A stretch of DNA of 64,000 nt from Norana najaformis (Eukaryota > Annelida > Clitellata > Crassiclitellata > Hormogastridae): NCBI GenBank assembly GCA_964023275.1, contig OZ029927.1, forward strand, positions 23,264,980 to 23,328,979, written 5' to 3'. The notes beneath the pieces are model-generated. The model was given only the letters and a program-made list of their open reading frames with translations, made no database searches and was not told where the DNA came from. Below are positions 11,247-26,200 of the stretch, in pieces; position 1 is the first letter of the stretch, and each line of letters begins with the position of its first letter. The position numbers and the translations under genes are program-made.

Positions 11247-14200
11247 GTAATTTCGCAGCTTTGCCTATAAAAATATAAGCCGAACTCAGGCAAAACAAAT
11301 ATTTCAGATTGTTAAATAACGCATTGAATCGTGACAGCATAAAACTCACAGTCTCAATAAATCTAATGTAATCCGCAACTTTCTTCTCAGCCTTCATCAA
11401 GCTACAACGAGTAGCAATCGATGGTCAAAAAGCCGCAGTCCCAAACCTCATATACAGTCCAGGCCAGAAGTCAGACTACGACGTTTCAGAAGAGATGAGA
11501 TTCAAGTCAAGTTCAACGAAATCAGAAGACAGTGTAGGATGGATAAGAAAATAGATAGAGAAGAGCTTTCAGTTCACTTTCCATAATGGTAACAAAGCCT
11601 GACAAATAATAATCCTGTATCCTTCATTCCCTTTTCTCCGTGGAGACAAGGGAAGGAAGGGAGACAATGGAAGGAAGGAGACTGTCTCCTGGGCAATTCT
11701 TCCCACTTCACGCAGCGCTCCTAAATAAGCTGGTGCCCTGCGCTTAACTTTAAAGTAGCGCTCTGGAAATTTTCCAGTTTGCAATTCCGATTAGTTAGTT
11801 TCACCGTGTATGGAACCTCTGACGAAGAGATTGACATTTGCATCTTTCGTTAACTGAAAGCTACAGTCGTTGTTAGTCCATTTGCTTCAACTTTGAGGTT
11901 TTCTTCTTTAGGGTATGCTGTTGCAGTCTTTGGAGGAAATGTGACGATTAAATGTAGTATTTGTCTTTTCACACAATCGTAAGTGTACAGGAAATAATTT
12001 ATTTTAACTCATTCTCTAGCTGTGTCTATGTTTAGCCTTTTTGCGTCCATTGAAAGAAAATTTCCAAAAGTGGATAATTTAATTTCAAGTATTGTGAAAG
12101 TTAAGTATGTAGCTGGAAAATATGAATGTAATTTGTGTGACGTTTGAATGGTACACAATGCATAACCACATTCAGCTGTTATTGTTACCCATCAATTACG
12201 TCATATGATGATGAAGATATGGAGAGAACATGACAATAGACCCATGTTTCACGTGTCTTACATATCGAGGCTTATACGACAATATTTCCATATGTACATC
12301 ACATGTCCCATTTATGGGCTGTATGTGCCCATATGTAAGATATGTGATGCCCATATGAGAATATTCTCTGAGGTTGGGGTTGGTTTTATTCTTAGATTTT
12401 TGATGAGCTTCATGAAGTAAGTTCTTTTGCCAAAAAATTGATTTGTTTAGTACGTACTTTGCGGAGACAAAATTTTCCTGGACTGGGCCAGGGAATACTC
12501 TTCCTAATGGAAGATACACTTTGGAGTCAAACAATACAACTCTCACCATCATTAACGTAGCTGCATCGGATGAGGGAAACTACACCTGCAACACATTTTT
12601 TGTGCCTAACAATGAGAGTCATCAGCATCTTTATGAGATAATCATCGCAGGTGTGTCCTGTTTAACGAGTAATGCGTTAGCAACTGCTATGATGTCAGAT
12701 ATTATGTTATCAACAAACTCTTTGTCTGGCTTATAAAAGTCATAGTTAAACATGAATTGGCAATATTTTATTCAGTTAACTTTGAGAGGTAATAGAATTT
12801 AAAACAAATTACCAGCAGCAGTTTCAAAATTCCTTCCTTTAAACGACTTGTTTATACATGGTACTCTCAGAAAATTGAAGAAATGCAACTTCGTAGATAT
12901 GTTTTGATTCATTCAATATTATTTATAGTTGTGAGTAGTCTGAAATTAGTATGATTATTTATTATATCAAATTTTCTCCTACCTTATTACTACTTCTGCC
13001 ATACCGACGTACTCTAGACCTTGACAATTTTTCGCAAGTGCTAATTTTTTATATATTAGCTGAGCCTAGTTTTCTCACCGTAAAGGATGCTCCATACAAC
13101 GTCAACGTCACTGAAGGCGATTCAATTACTTTCAACTGCAACCCATCTACCAAACTAGAGCCTACAATTGTCTGGCTCCAAGATGGCAGAAAAATCGATC
13201 GTAAGTGATGCAGCTACGCATTCAAGTTCATAAATATATGTATATATCTGCACGTATGATCAGAGGTACGACTGAAGAGAAGCTTAAGCTGTTGTTTTAC
13301 TGATATAACTGAGTTCAGTGGTACGTTATTTCTAGCAGATTCTAAAGTGGACTTTTCTCTTGCATTTTGAAAACATAGTGACGATAGGTCAGAGCTTCTG
13401 GACTACGCTTGTTTTTCTTAATTTCCTTATTTTAGCTGGTCATATATGATGCTAAGAGACTTATCGGTTGGTGAATGTTGACTAACCCTGCTAGCAACGA
13501 ATGTGCAATGCAGGCCAACTAGGGGCCAGTGAAGACCAATCTCTGGAAATTATATCAATTATTGATTAGTTATAGTTGTTTCTTTAAAGCTAAAGTTCCT
13601 CCTAAGAGATTTGTGTTCAGCAACAACAGGAAAAGTCTGACAATCAGAAATGTTTGTGGAAATTGCTCTGACCGGGCGAACCAAACAGCCATGACTGTTA
13701 TTCAGTGCAATGCAAGCAACGTTCACGGATACGCCTTTGCTTCGGGTTACCTGAATGTTCTCAGTGAGTTTAATATTAAATATTATAATATAAAGCCAGT
13801 AGACCACTAACTGATACGCTTATATCAGTCAGCTCGAGTTTGACCAGTTTTTTCGTAAATCTCATTAACTCTGCACGGTAGCCGATTGGATAGAACGCTT
13901 GGCATGTAACACGGAGAGTAATGGTTCGCGCCTAGTCCGGGACTGCTACGGTGTAGGGATCTTGAGCAATCCTTCACTTACAATTCCTTCGCCCCTCAGA
14001 ATCAAATTAACTGACTTTGCGCCCGTTATAAATGCATAATGATGATGATGGTGATGGTGATGATGATGATGATGATAATAAAATCAGGCATAAGCTATCT
14101 ACCACAGTGCCATCTATGTTGTCTGGCATCTGGTCTACCAGGCCTCATAGACGTGGACTAGTTTTGTCGAATATATTCATAATTCTTAATGCGATGTTTT

Positions 14201-17200
14201 TTTTAGAAGCGTCAATGTAGTTACAGTAAAGATAATATATAGACATTTCAGATTAGGTTAGATTATTAACATGTGATGTTGAAGTCATTTATTGCCATAA
14301 AATACCTTCAAAGACAATGCTGTGGTAATGGCGACGGTCGCGGCAAATACGATGTGACGAAGAGGGAGTCGGATTATGATGATGGTGATGATGACGACGA
14401 CAAGGACACGATAACAATGATGATGATGTCGATTATTATGACGATTAAATGCGTTCTAGGTAAGACAAGGGTCGTAGTTCATGGTGAGAGATATGTCGTA
14501 GTGAAAGAAAATAGCGATAAGCAGATCCAGTTGACTTGCAATGCAACATCGGATCCAAGCATTCCTGCAAGCGTCCGGTGGTACAGAATGGAAAACAACG
14601 AGGAACAATCAGTCCAAGAAGCTCCACCAACTGTCACCATAAAGGAGGGTACACTGACTATTCATGTAAACCAAAGTAGCGATCAACATTGGACAAATTA
14701 TCAAGGAGAATACAGATGCATCGGTGATAATGGATATAGCAGAAGTAGTGCATCAGTTAACATCATTGTGGTTGAAAACAAATTACCAGGTAAGAACATA
14801 ATTATTTTGACGACATCGCCTCTGTCTCACTTGGATAAAGCCGATGAAAGAAGCGAGCAATATCATGGAGCACACTCAGGCTATAGACAAGGGCTGGATA
14901 AATGTAAATAGAGCGCGACACAACACAACCAACCTAAACCTCATCTCCCCGCCTCTTTCTGGTCTTCTGGCAACCAGTCCTGGTTCTTGACAGGGCATCT
15001 TTGGACAACTCCATAAGCTTGCCGGAGCACTCATGAATAAGCTGGTGCCCTGCGCTTAGATTTTGAGTAGCGCTTTAGAAATTTGGAGTTTACGATTACG
15101 ATGTGGCCATTGGGGTCTGCTGAGAACCATCAAATGTCGGTCAGGCATCATTCTTCCAGTTCTCAGCACTGAAATAGGGAACCTCCTTTCCAAGGACTGT
15201 TATAGTTTCATAAAGGCGAAAATTGTGGTTTCACCTTAACAGCCAGATTATCCTGTGCAATTCATCCTGGTTCCGGTTAAGACAACGTTTACCTTTTAGA
15301 AAAATACTGCGGCGAGGAAGTTGATGAAGAACACTCCATTCAATGGAATCATACAATAGCCGGCATAGAAATACATAATCCATGTCCTGGGAATACTACT
15401 GGTGAGTAATCCTTGTAGCAAAATACATGTATTCAGAATATTTTACGACATCTGGTTTCCTGCCTTTACCATATATTCCCAACTCCTATGGATGAAAAAC
15501 AACCTTTTATATAATCAGTTGGTTTAACCTATAGGTTAAACCAACTGATTATATAAAAGGTTGTTTTTATAAAAGGTTGCTTATAAGCGTTTAAATTATT
15601 TTGTCAAAAAGATTTATATATCTAGTTTGAATATAGTTTTCTGAATCCATTGATATTTTAACCTCTTTGTCAACTCATTTTATTAATATGAAGTAACGGA
15701 TGACGTGTTGGAAAGTTGAACTCACGTACACCTATATGGCAGAGTAGCATAAAGCGCGCGTCATATATTTTTGACTGGACTTGTCCGCGAATGTACTCAA
15801 TTACTTGTATAAGAAAAGCATGTGTGGATTTGTTGAAACAAAATTTGAATGCATAGATATACAGTAAAATATCGTAATGTCTGTACAATCAGTTGAAGTT
15901 ATGCCTCGATGAATGAAAATTGTTGTAATCGATATGAAGAATAATTGGAGAAAGTGTACATTTATGTGTGATGACTGGCTTTTATGGATAGAAATAATTT
16001 ATTAAAAATCGAAACGAAAAACAACTCTTTGATGTAGAAATAAGCCACGTTGCTTCGTTCACGACATTATATGTAGCGGTTAAGGAACCTACTTAAGTCA
16101 TATCTGTAATGATGGATGATATCGTTCTCTAATGTGAATAGCATATGTGCTTAGCAGATCAAAATAAAGGCGCTTTTCAAGCTGAAGCATTCTGTTTGAT
16201 TAATTGAGTGATTTGGCTGATTGAAACCACTGATAAGTGGATATTTCCACCTTTCTGATGTGTTGCTCGTTTGGTACCCAAGTAGCAGATTATATGCTGC
16301 AACAACTAATGCCCACACATCAGATATTGAAAAGCTATTTTATTTCAACTAGGACTCTGTTCAAGAAAGTGTTTTTTGAACAACGATGGCGACGCCGTTT
16401 GGTCTCAGCCGAATTGCAACAGTTGTGTTGATAAGGAATATAAGGAATTACTAGAAAGGGTAAATACAATACCCATCATTTCTTTCTATAGACATATTAA
16501 AAAGGATTTTACAAGGTAATTTAGGTTTGGATAGAATGTCTCGCTTGCGTTCATGTCCAAAGGTAGCTGTTGATTAAAAATGAGAATGTAGACTTACGAA
16601 GTTGAAGTAAAGAATGGAATGAATTCATACAATTAAACCTCATTGATAGTTCCAGCAGGGAGTCCAACAATATCTTCCAAAATAAATTGCTTATACAAAA
16701 TAAATATGAGCATATTCTTTTGTTAAGAGACCGTGCCTCGTGCTAGGATACACTAAAATCATCTTTGGACTGTCATTGAGGCGCTCAGGCCTCTAAATTA
16801 CTGTCAATGAGAGAACCAATTATGACCTAGTTATTGTTTAGCGAGTCACTGCGTATTAAGTACCTTGGTTCTATTCAGGACACTATCAAATGCATATTGT
16901 CAGAAGATTTAGGGTACATATCACTCTAGTTCGAGGCAATGACAGATAATGTTAGTTTTTTCCCATTTGAAATAAAAATGAGTTAGCGCATTAAATTAAA
17001 TAGGCCTCTAAATTACTGTCAAGGAAAGAACCAAGTATGTCCTAATTATAGTTTAGCAAGTCATTGCGTAATAAGTACCTTGATTCAGGGCAAGACCGAA
17101 TGCATATTGTCAGTAGGCTGAGGGTACATATCACTATAGTTCTAGACAAGGAGAGATACATCCTTCGCATACATTCTTATAACATATGTTCGACAAACTG

Positions 17201-20200
17201 AGGGCTACAACAGTCATGGAGCATTTAAAGCATTTTAACGCCCATTAAGTGATTCACTTTACCAGTGTTCGCTTGCGCACTCTCATCAGACTCCATATTG
17301 TAAGAAGAAGTTATCTATCTATTCATAATTCTATATTAACTTGTTATTCTTATTTTTCTCATTAAGGTCAATGATTTGGCAACAAATACATCGTTAAACC
17401 AGACTGAGGTTGCTAATATCGCCAGCCAGTTGTCAATCTTGACAAATGAGAGCAAAGGTTTGACTGCAGGAAATCTCAACGCTTCAGTGATGGTCATAAA
17501 CAGATTGGCTGTCTTTCGAAACGTTAACAACAATCCCAATGAAGACGAAATCAATGTATGGCTTACATGTCTTGATGTTAACCTCTTAGGCATACGTACA
17601 CATGCATACATATGTAGGTGTCGCACTGCCGCACTGCAAACATGCAATATGCATGCTTTCATACATGCATCTGTTCGCCATATGTGCAATGTTTTCGATA
17701 ATTCTTGTATGTTCGGTTTCAACTGTGTCCGGGTTGTCACTCTGAATCGGATTCCCTTTCCGGACAGTATTATCGACCGTCTTATCGACAGATTCTACGA
17801 GAAATCTTCCCTCTACTACCGACTGCTTGTACTGCACAGACCTGGTGGTCCGCTTGTATATACGGGCGCTGCGCCTTCTAATTTCTTGTAAGAACTGCAG
17901 GAGGATAAAGTAAGAGGTGCGGAAGACTTCATCAGCTGTCTTCATGGCTCATCCACAGCATGATACAGATCAGGAACTCTAAAGGAATTGTCTAATGCCA
18001 ACTCTGGATTGGAAGCCGTTTTCTGGACGGTTTGGCTTCCGCTAGTGGTGACTTTTCTACTCGGTAGAACACTGATTGCTCAATGATCAACTTTCTACTC
18101 TTAACTAACTTCAGTGCCACTTAGGTTAGCATAGGCAACACTATTATGTGGTACTTAAAAGGCGCTACATTAAGTGTCTCGATACATTCAGAGATAGATA
18201 AATAGATAGCTAGATAGAACGTCTAGATACATGCATGGATATATATAGGCCTATATAGATAGATAGCATACAAAGATACATCTATAGATATATAAGTACA
18301 TAATTTAAAAAAAATATATGCAAATTTACACTCAAACAAAATTACATACATAAATAGATACATGCATACGTGTAAGTACATGTGTGCATGCAATGTCATA
18401 CATACATACATACATATACACATATATAGAATTAGGTGTTTCAGTTTTATTTTTTTAACGCACCATGCAGTCGACTGTTCAAGCGATCAGCAATATTCTT
18501 CAACCGAACAACTCCAAATCATGGAAAGCACTTCAAGCTGTAAGTCGAATACTCTCTCTGAGCCAAAAATATTTCCTTGACTAAACCAGACAATTTCACT
18601 ATGAATGGCTAATCTCTTTTAATATGGTTATTCCAAACTACGGAAAGTGAAGTTTTTTCGGGCATAACATTTTCACCCGCCTGTTGATCCAGATCTTTTG
18701 ACTTCTACTTTTCAACAAAACAATCACTTTGCAATTTTTATAAATTTCACACGTTCATTGCTAATCGTCTCATCATTTACACGTGTCATCCATTATATAT
18801 ATTTGATAAAACTTCAGATTTATGAGGTTTTTCTGCTTTCAATGTTTGTTTAATTGCAGGTTAATAGTTCTGTAGCGATAGCCGTATTGTTCTCAGCTGA
18901 CATCTACGGACAGAGTTTGTCCACAAATAACAAATCAAGCCACAGCACAACTATTGCAGATTACATGGGTAAGAAGATACAGATAAGATGCGTGCTTGCT
19001 TAGTACTTACTTAGTGCTTCCTCTGCAGGTCTGCACATCGGGCAACGCAGCTTCTCCATTCATGCTAGTCTTCCTGCCTCATCTCATGATATCTCCAAAC
19101 ACCCAAGGTCGTCTCCGATGGTCTCTGGCCAGTTCTTCCTTGGTCTTCCCCTCCTTCGTTTCCCGTCTGGAATACAGTCCATTGCTTGATGCGTACCGAC
19201 AAATAAATCAACATGGACGATCTTTAAGTAATGTGTGGTAAAATGCAGGCCTCGTTTGCCTCTCGAAATTTAGTTGTCTGACCAAAATTTAACTCTAAAG
19301 TGTAAAATCATACATATGCATATGTACAGCGAACAATAACATTATCATAAACAATGCTTGCTGTCCAATGCACAATAATAATAGCGTATGGACACACCTG
19401 GTAGGTAATAGAGCTCGGGTTGTGTGCTGATTAGAGAGGGTGAAAAGAATGCAACAGTTACCTTACGTGAAAACTAATTACCTATCCACCCAGTAGAAGA
19501 TTTACTATATGAGATTTTATATTTGTTTTCCAAGAAAGCATAAGTTTGAGAATAGCATTTCGAATCAATTAATTTACGAAAGAATTATCGACTAGGTAAT
19601 ATATGAAACTTTTAGCACCACTCGGTCATGCGCGTAAATCTTTGTTGAAACAAAATTATCTGAAACTGTTACCAGAAAATATTATTCAGAACAAAATCTT
19701 TATTTTAGCCTGTTACTGCCGCGTTGAGTTTGAAGTTGATGCCTTTGAGTTTTATTTGATATAGCGTATGTATGCTCGATTTAGTTTTAGAAGCATGGTC
19801 ATTGCAAAAGTCAAATCCGTCCCTTCAACTTGAATTTCCAAGTGGCTCATTTTGGGGTGAAAACAGCAGCGACAGGATTTCAATATTTGTGGAAACACTC
19901 GATAACAGTAAGTAGCAAATTATTTTGCAAGATTTCTTAGATATTCTCAACTGCCATTTCTTAAGCACGCTTTGGTCGCCGCTTACGTATTAAGTTAGTT
20001 ACTTAGGTATCAAGACACTCAATATACATTAATGTCTTTTTAATGCATCTCAAAAATGCAAATTATGTTAAAGTTCATTATTAATACAACGTCTCTTTGG
20101 CAGCCGGCCGACTGGTAGTTGAACCATCTCAGTGATTGATGGTTACAGCAGTCAAGATAAATTGCCTACCAAATTCCGCATAAAACTTACTAATGTGGCA

Positions 20201-23200
20201 CGGTAGCATATTGGATACAGCGCTCGGCTTGTAACGCGGTGGGCACGGGTTCGAGCCTCCTCCTAGACGGCTACTGTGTAGGTACCTTGAGCAAGTTCTT
20301 AACCCACAATTGCTCGGCGCCATCGACTGATCCCAAGTCATTAGATAGTGCGCCTAATAAATGCAGAAATAACAAAAATCCAGCTATATAATTACACGAT
20401 AGACAATGCAACGTCCATCGTGGCTGCGGACATGCACGGTTAGTAATTGCAACGGTTATGGTTAGTGTGGTTACGACCAGATTTACACATTCTTACGACT
20501 AATAGCATAAGGCCAACGATTAATTCAACAGTTCCAAACTAAAATAAGGTTGCCATCACAGAGAACACACATCGGGTTGCTTGCTGTGCCCTAAGTGGTT
20601 AATTGACGACACGTGTACTTCCTTGAATGATATCCAGTGTCACTGAATCGTAGGTTTTACTAATTTTAAAGGTTCATGCTGTAATTTTTACAGGCAGTTC
20701 GTCAGTAAGTAAGCCGACCTTGAATATATGGGGTGTGTATTATCGAACTATGCACGAGTACCTTCCAGGAAAGAAGTAAGCAGCATGCCTTCATTGTAAT
20801 TATAATGTAACGATACACTATTGTAATTCACCTGCTATACAAAAATAGTGTAGATGTTGGTAGAAAATTATGTGGCGCCGCGATTTTTAGTCCTTCTACG
20901 CACAACCCTTGCTAGCCAGCCGACTCACACATGCAGAAAGCTCTTCGTCTTATATGCCACAAATAGCGTAACAGTAGTGAAGGAAGGTGTCAGGTATGGA
21001 AATGGTTTTCTTTTGCCTACGGCGTCATGGTCGTCGTTCCTTATCATCGCCGTTACATTATTGTTGGAATAAATCTTAGTTAAACTGTGTCAAGCCTGCA
21101 AACCGACTAGAAGTGTTTCGACTAGATGACTGGCACTACCCGGGTACGGCAGTGAAGGACCACTGGAGTCTTAATGGCGCCAAACAGCTGCACCTCACTG
21201 TAGCTAAATGTAACTGTACGCGTCTTTCTACAGCGACCGTATGGCCTCGACCTTGCTCATTTTTTGTGAATTAATCGGGTGAGATCCTTCAAAAACGCTG
21301 CCCATTTGAAAGGTCCCTGTGTATGGACCATGCCAGCCCGAAACTCAAACCTCTTAAACAAGCCACTACCGGTATGCGCTTTGATGTACGCTTTAACCAC
21401 GGCAGTTAACCAGGCTAGGTGCATCGAACGCCTTCAAAGTGTCCACAAATCTCTTAGCGTTTATGTTCTTGGCCCTCTTCTTGTACGGCACAAATCCTCA
21501 TTTCTTTATCATTCTTGTTGCCCTCCTTTTCATCCGCTCCATTAACCGGATATTTTCCAGTAGATATGGCCTCCAGGCTTCAGCTCTGTACTCCAATTCA
21601 ACAAAGCCAACGCATAAATTTCATTAGAAGGATAAACGGTTGCGGAACTATTACAACTGCGGTTTCACACATTTATTTTAAATTTTACACAACTATTTGA
21701 AATTTTTCTTTTGAGTTTTTCTCTGTGTATTTGTTAGCGATGTCTGTCTGTCTTTTGAAAAATGAAGTCTGTATTCCAGTTGTGTAGTTTAATTTTTAAG
21801 GTATAGTCTTAGCCTAAAGGTTATCAAGGATCAAGTATGTCAATATGCATACTGGGAGGTTGTGCCTATAGAAAGCATTTTGCTATTCATCTTGAATTAG
21901 CAGCTACAGTGTTAAGTTAAAGAATTGAATGTTTATTTGAATTTCACAATATCATAAATATTCAAGGTTAGATTGCCTGGATTGAATGTTTCAAAAATAA
22001 ACAGTTGTATAAAACTATCGTTATATAGAGACAGTGATATTATCAACTCAAGAGTTCTGTCGCTTTCAATTGGCGGTCTGAATACCAAAGAGAACCTGAA
22101 GCGACCAGTCCTTATAATGTTACAACATAACCAGGTAGAATTTTACCGGCTTGAGTCATGTAAACATGTCACAGAATTAAACTGGGTAGCTGCAGTTGGT
22201 TTCTGCTTCTAGTAAGTAAACGTAAAGCTCCCCTTGTCCATGAGGAACTCTTGGTGACAGAGGAACGGACTGCTCAAACGTCTTGCCCATGGTCGTTACA
22301 CGGAGTCGAACCCGCAACCACATGATCATTGATCAAAAAGAGTTACCGATAAACCACAGTGTTCCAACGTGTCTGCTCGATCAAATTATCACGGAAGGGA
22401 AGCAGAGGCAAGACTCTGCAACTATCGTTGCAGATTTTCAAAATGCATCGGCATATTTCAATTCCTTTCCCATCGTCCTTTGACACCGTCTTATAATGAT
22501 CAGGACAATCATCGTTACCAATATGATGATAATGATAATCGTGACGGCCATGATCACATATCATATGATCATAATAATAGTTATGACTATACACCACGAT
22601 CATCACAACAGTAACGATCCCTTGTCATGATCTTCATCAGAGCCATGACTCACAAACCATTATCATAATAATCATAGTCAAGATCGCAAAACATGTTCAT
22701 ATGTCGTGATCATCACGAAAGCCATGAATGCTTCCCATGGTCATCATGATAACCATGATCACATGCCATGATCACTATTATGATAATCAGGATAATCATA
22801 AGTACCAGGATCACCTTGATGTACTTCGCAAGCAGTCGTAAGCCATTGTACTTGTGCATTTGTTTCACGTTCAAGTGATTAAATTTCTAAATAGCTGATT
22901 TTAATCCAGGCAGAAAGCATAAGTTATCGAAGAACGTGCGGCTTCTGGAACTTTACCGGGTAGGCATCAAATCTTATACTCTCATTGACTTTAACTATGA
23001 CAATAGCAATAGCAACAATGATATCAATATTTGTGGCTCATGTTTTATCGTACAGCATAGCTCGTGTTACAGGAACTTGCTTGGTCGTTTTTATAGGCTG
23101 CCAGACTTGATTAGTGCGAAAAACTGTTTTATTACTATTTCAGACATTGTGCTAGTGTTCATATCCTCAATATGACTCTCTAATTTTGCTGAATGTCGTA

Positions 23201-26200
23201 GAGGCGAATGGGATTCTACTGGGTGTTCGGTGACATCAACGAATTTTACTCACACGATCTGTAGTTGCGATCATCTGACAAACTTCGCCATCTTAATGAG
23301 TCGATATCCTTCGGTGAGCATCCAAAGCATAAGCCAACCTTATATTCTCAGTTTCAAATAGAGCAAAGCGAAGAAAGCCAGTTTGCCCGTGACTGCTTAA
23401 TCTCGGCAAAAGCGCTAGGGTCAAATTTGGTCGGGCCATGTTATGCATCAACATTCTGTTATTCCGATATGTGTAAAATACATAATTTCATTTAATCATG
23501 CATGCTTCGCCTAATTTGCCGCCTCAAATCTTTTTTTCGATGCACAATTTGCTCTTACGCTTCTTAGCAAATCCAGAAGCAAGAAAGTATCCCCAAGCAT
23601 TGCAAAATGTACGAGCGACAACTAGTAGCTTCGATAATGCCATCAATTTATCTCAACTACCTTCATTGGCTGCAGGTTTCTCCATACAACTTATAACATA
23701 TCTACACTTATAATGTTCTTCATTCATAATTCTTCGATTTGACCTAGCATTGAACTACAAAAAGTTCTCTTCGTATTTAATTCTTTCTAATTATTAAGCG
23801 CACAAGGTAAATAATCAGATCTGAACCGTAAGAGTCTGAGAATAACTTGTTCATGGTCGTTATATGCCCTCCGCTCAGCAGGCTTGAATCTTCAAGTAAA
23901 TCGTTGGATTAGAGAGAGCCAGCGAGCTATGTTGAATAGACCACCTTGCCGCAGAGTCTTGCATACTACATTAGTGGTCGTCTGCTCGTGGTGTTTTAAC
24001 AATGGTCATTGTCATACTTACATAGTAGTCTTAGTGATTAAAAATGTGTCTTATGCAGTACGACAAGGTGTTGTCTACCATATCAATCGTCGGTTGCAGT
24101 ATTTCTGTCATTGGTCTCATCCTTACCGTTATCTTATACGCCATAACGTGGAAGTAAGTCGTTTACAACTGAGCAAAGTCTAGTGGAATTCTTAGAAAGC
24201 TCAGCAAGTACTTTTATCTATAAATATTCGCATCTAACTCTTCATTAATTCACTTTCATCGAAGTATAGTTATTGTAACATAAATGTTAGACTAGTTATT
24301 GTAACTTAAATGTTAGACTATTTTTGAATTTATTTTCTGCAGCAAAATGAAACGTTCAGTAAATCTAAATTGTAGTAGAATTTTTGAATGAATTCCTGTC
24401 TTCTAAGACTGCTTGTGTGTGTGTGTAAGAAGCAACTTTTTGAATGTCAAGATACAACGAAATTATCATGTACTAATTAAGATGTGATTTGTTAACAGAC
24501 AGTCCAGATCATCTGAGACAACAGTTCTGCTTAATATCTGCGTCGCTCTGATAATTGCTTATATCATCTTCATGGCTGGAGCGAATAAAGTCGACTCCAA
24601 GGTAGCCTTCAGAGCACTTTAAAATGAGCCACGAGTTGTAAAATTCGAGCATTTAAAGATACTGTTCCTCTTCTCTAAAACAGACTTTCATTCATATGGT
24701 ATTATCTAACCTCACTGTATGGTTTGACTTCTGCCTTAGTTCTACATTTGTACGGAGATAATTTCTAAATTAACTTATTCTTCTTAATGAAGTTCAACAT
24801 TATTTTTGCTAGCGAAGAGCGATAAATGCTTAAAGAATGTTATAAAAGAGTTAGTTTTAACATTACATCGTAATTGCTCAGCGCAATCGATTGATTCATG
24901 GTCATTAGATAGTAAAAAGTAAAGATTCATCCATAACCCACAAATGAGACTTAGGAGAGGCGTTCATTTCCTTTTCTTAAGCCTTTGAGCGGGCAGCGGA
25001 CGAATCTCAAGGCCCTGGACAAGGGGCCAGTGCATCACAGGAATTGCCGTTTACTTCCCAGCTTACACCGATACCAAATTTTACTGTTTGGTGACAAAGG
25101 CACGGTGTGTTCGGAGAACTTGCCCAGGGTCGTTACTCGGAGTCGAACCCGCAACCGCATGATCACTGACAAAACGCGTAACCGAGAGACCACCGTGCCG
25201 ACCTCATTAAGCAGTGGCGCTTAATAAATGCAATAGTAACAATAATAAAGTAATGCGATTAAAATTATAGCTAGTAAAACAAACTTTCCTGCAGTATAAA
25301 GGGTAGGTTTTCTGTTCACCAGTTCTTAATTGCTTTGTAGAACGGCTGCAAAGCAGTTGCTGTTCTGCTACATTACTTTTTCCTCGCCGCTTTTTTCCTC
25401 ATGTTGGCCGAAGGAGTCCAGCTGTTACTCTACTTAGTCTTCGTCTTCCACGTCAGACGCACCATCGAAACCATTCTGCTGGTTGCTGCCGCTTGGGGTA
25501 AAACATTTTTGCCAGTTATCTTCAGGGTAGAATTTATGGTTTCAATGGCCTTATGGACTGAGATATGCATTTTTATCGTTCAGAGATGCAACATTCCCGG
25601 TAGACTGTATTTCATTAATAAATGTAATTAAGGGACATATTAGTGAGTTTCTTTAGCCTGTTCTTTAGATTTAAATGCCACTGAGTTCTATATCTGATCA
25701 CTTATGTAGCGCGTTTTAAGAACCTCACAAAGGCGCTGGGGCAACGGCTATAAACAGGTCACAACAGGTGCGTTGATTTTCAGATAAGCAAAATTGTCCC
25801 TTGAGCTTCCTGTAGCAGTAAACTTCTGGTCTTAATGTAGCACTGTTTCACGAAGATGGTCCAATGCAAGAGAAAGAGCCATGTGGCGATTTGCTCTACA
25901 GGAGCGCGAAATCAACAGGTCCTTCGTAGTGTAGGGGGCAGTTTTCGTCGACCCAACTGGCTTGATATAGGAACGACGTTCCCTGTTGTTTTAGTTTTAA
26001 CAATTTGGACAAAATGTTTTGATTCAATACTCAATGTTTAAGTTTTTCTACCTGCTCAGTCCTACCGCTCATCATTGTGGGCGTATCGCTTGGATCGACA
26101 CACGCCGAAGGATACGGCGACGGTTTAGCGTGAGTTATTTTCTAATTACATAAATTTAACATAAACAATACAGATAGGGTGAATGTAGCTATGCGGCTGA

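Noticed and set aside
17376..17891. A 171-codon open frame extending past the first GAIN exon
   Set aside because: Only the first 180 bases or so belong to the exon. The rest runs through the gtatgg donor into intron sequence, and the extension is not conserved in copy 3.
22343..22614. His/Asp/Tyr-rich open frames on both strands
   Set aside because: They are translations of the GATC/CATG minisatellite, whose self-complementarity opens frames on both strands.
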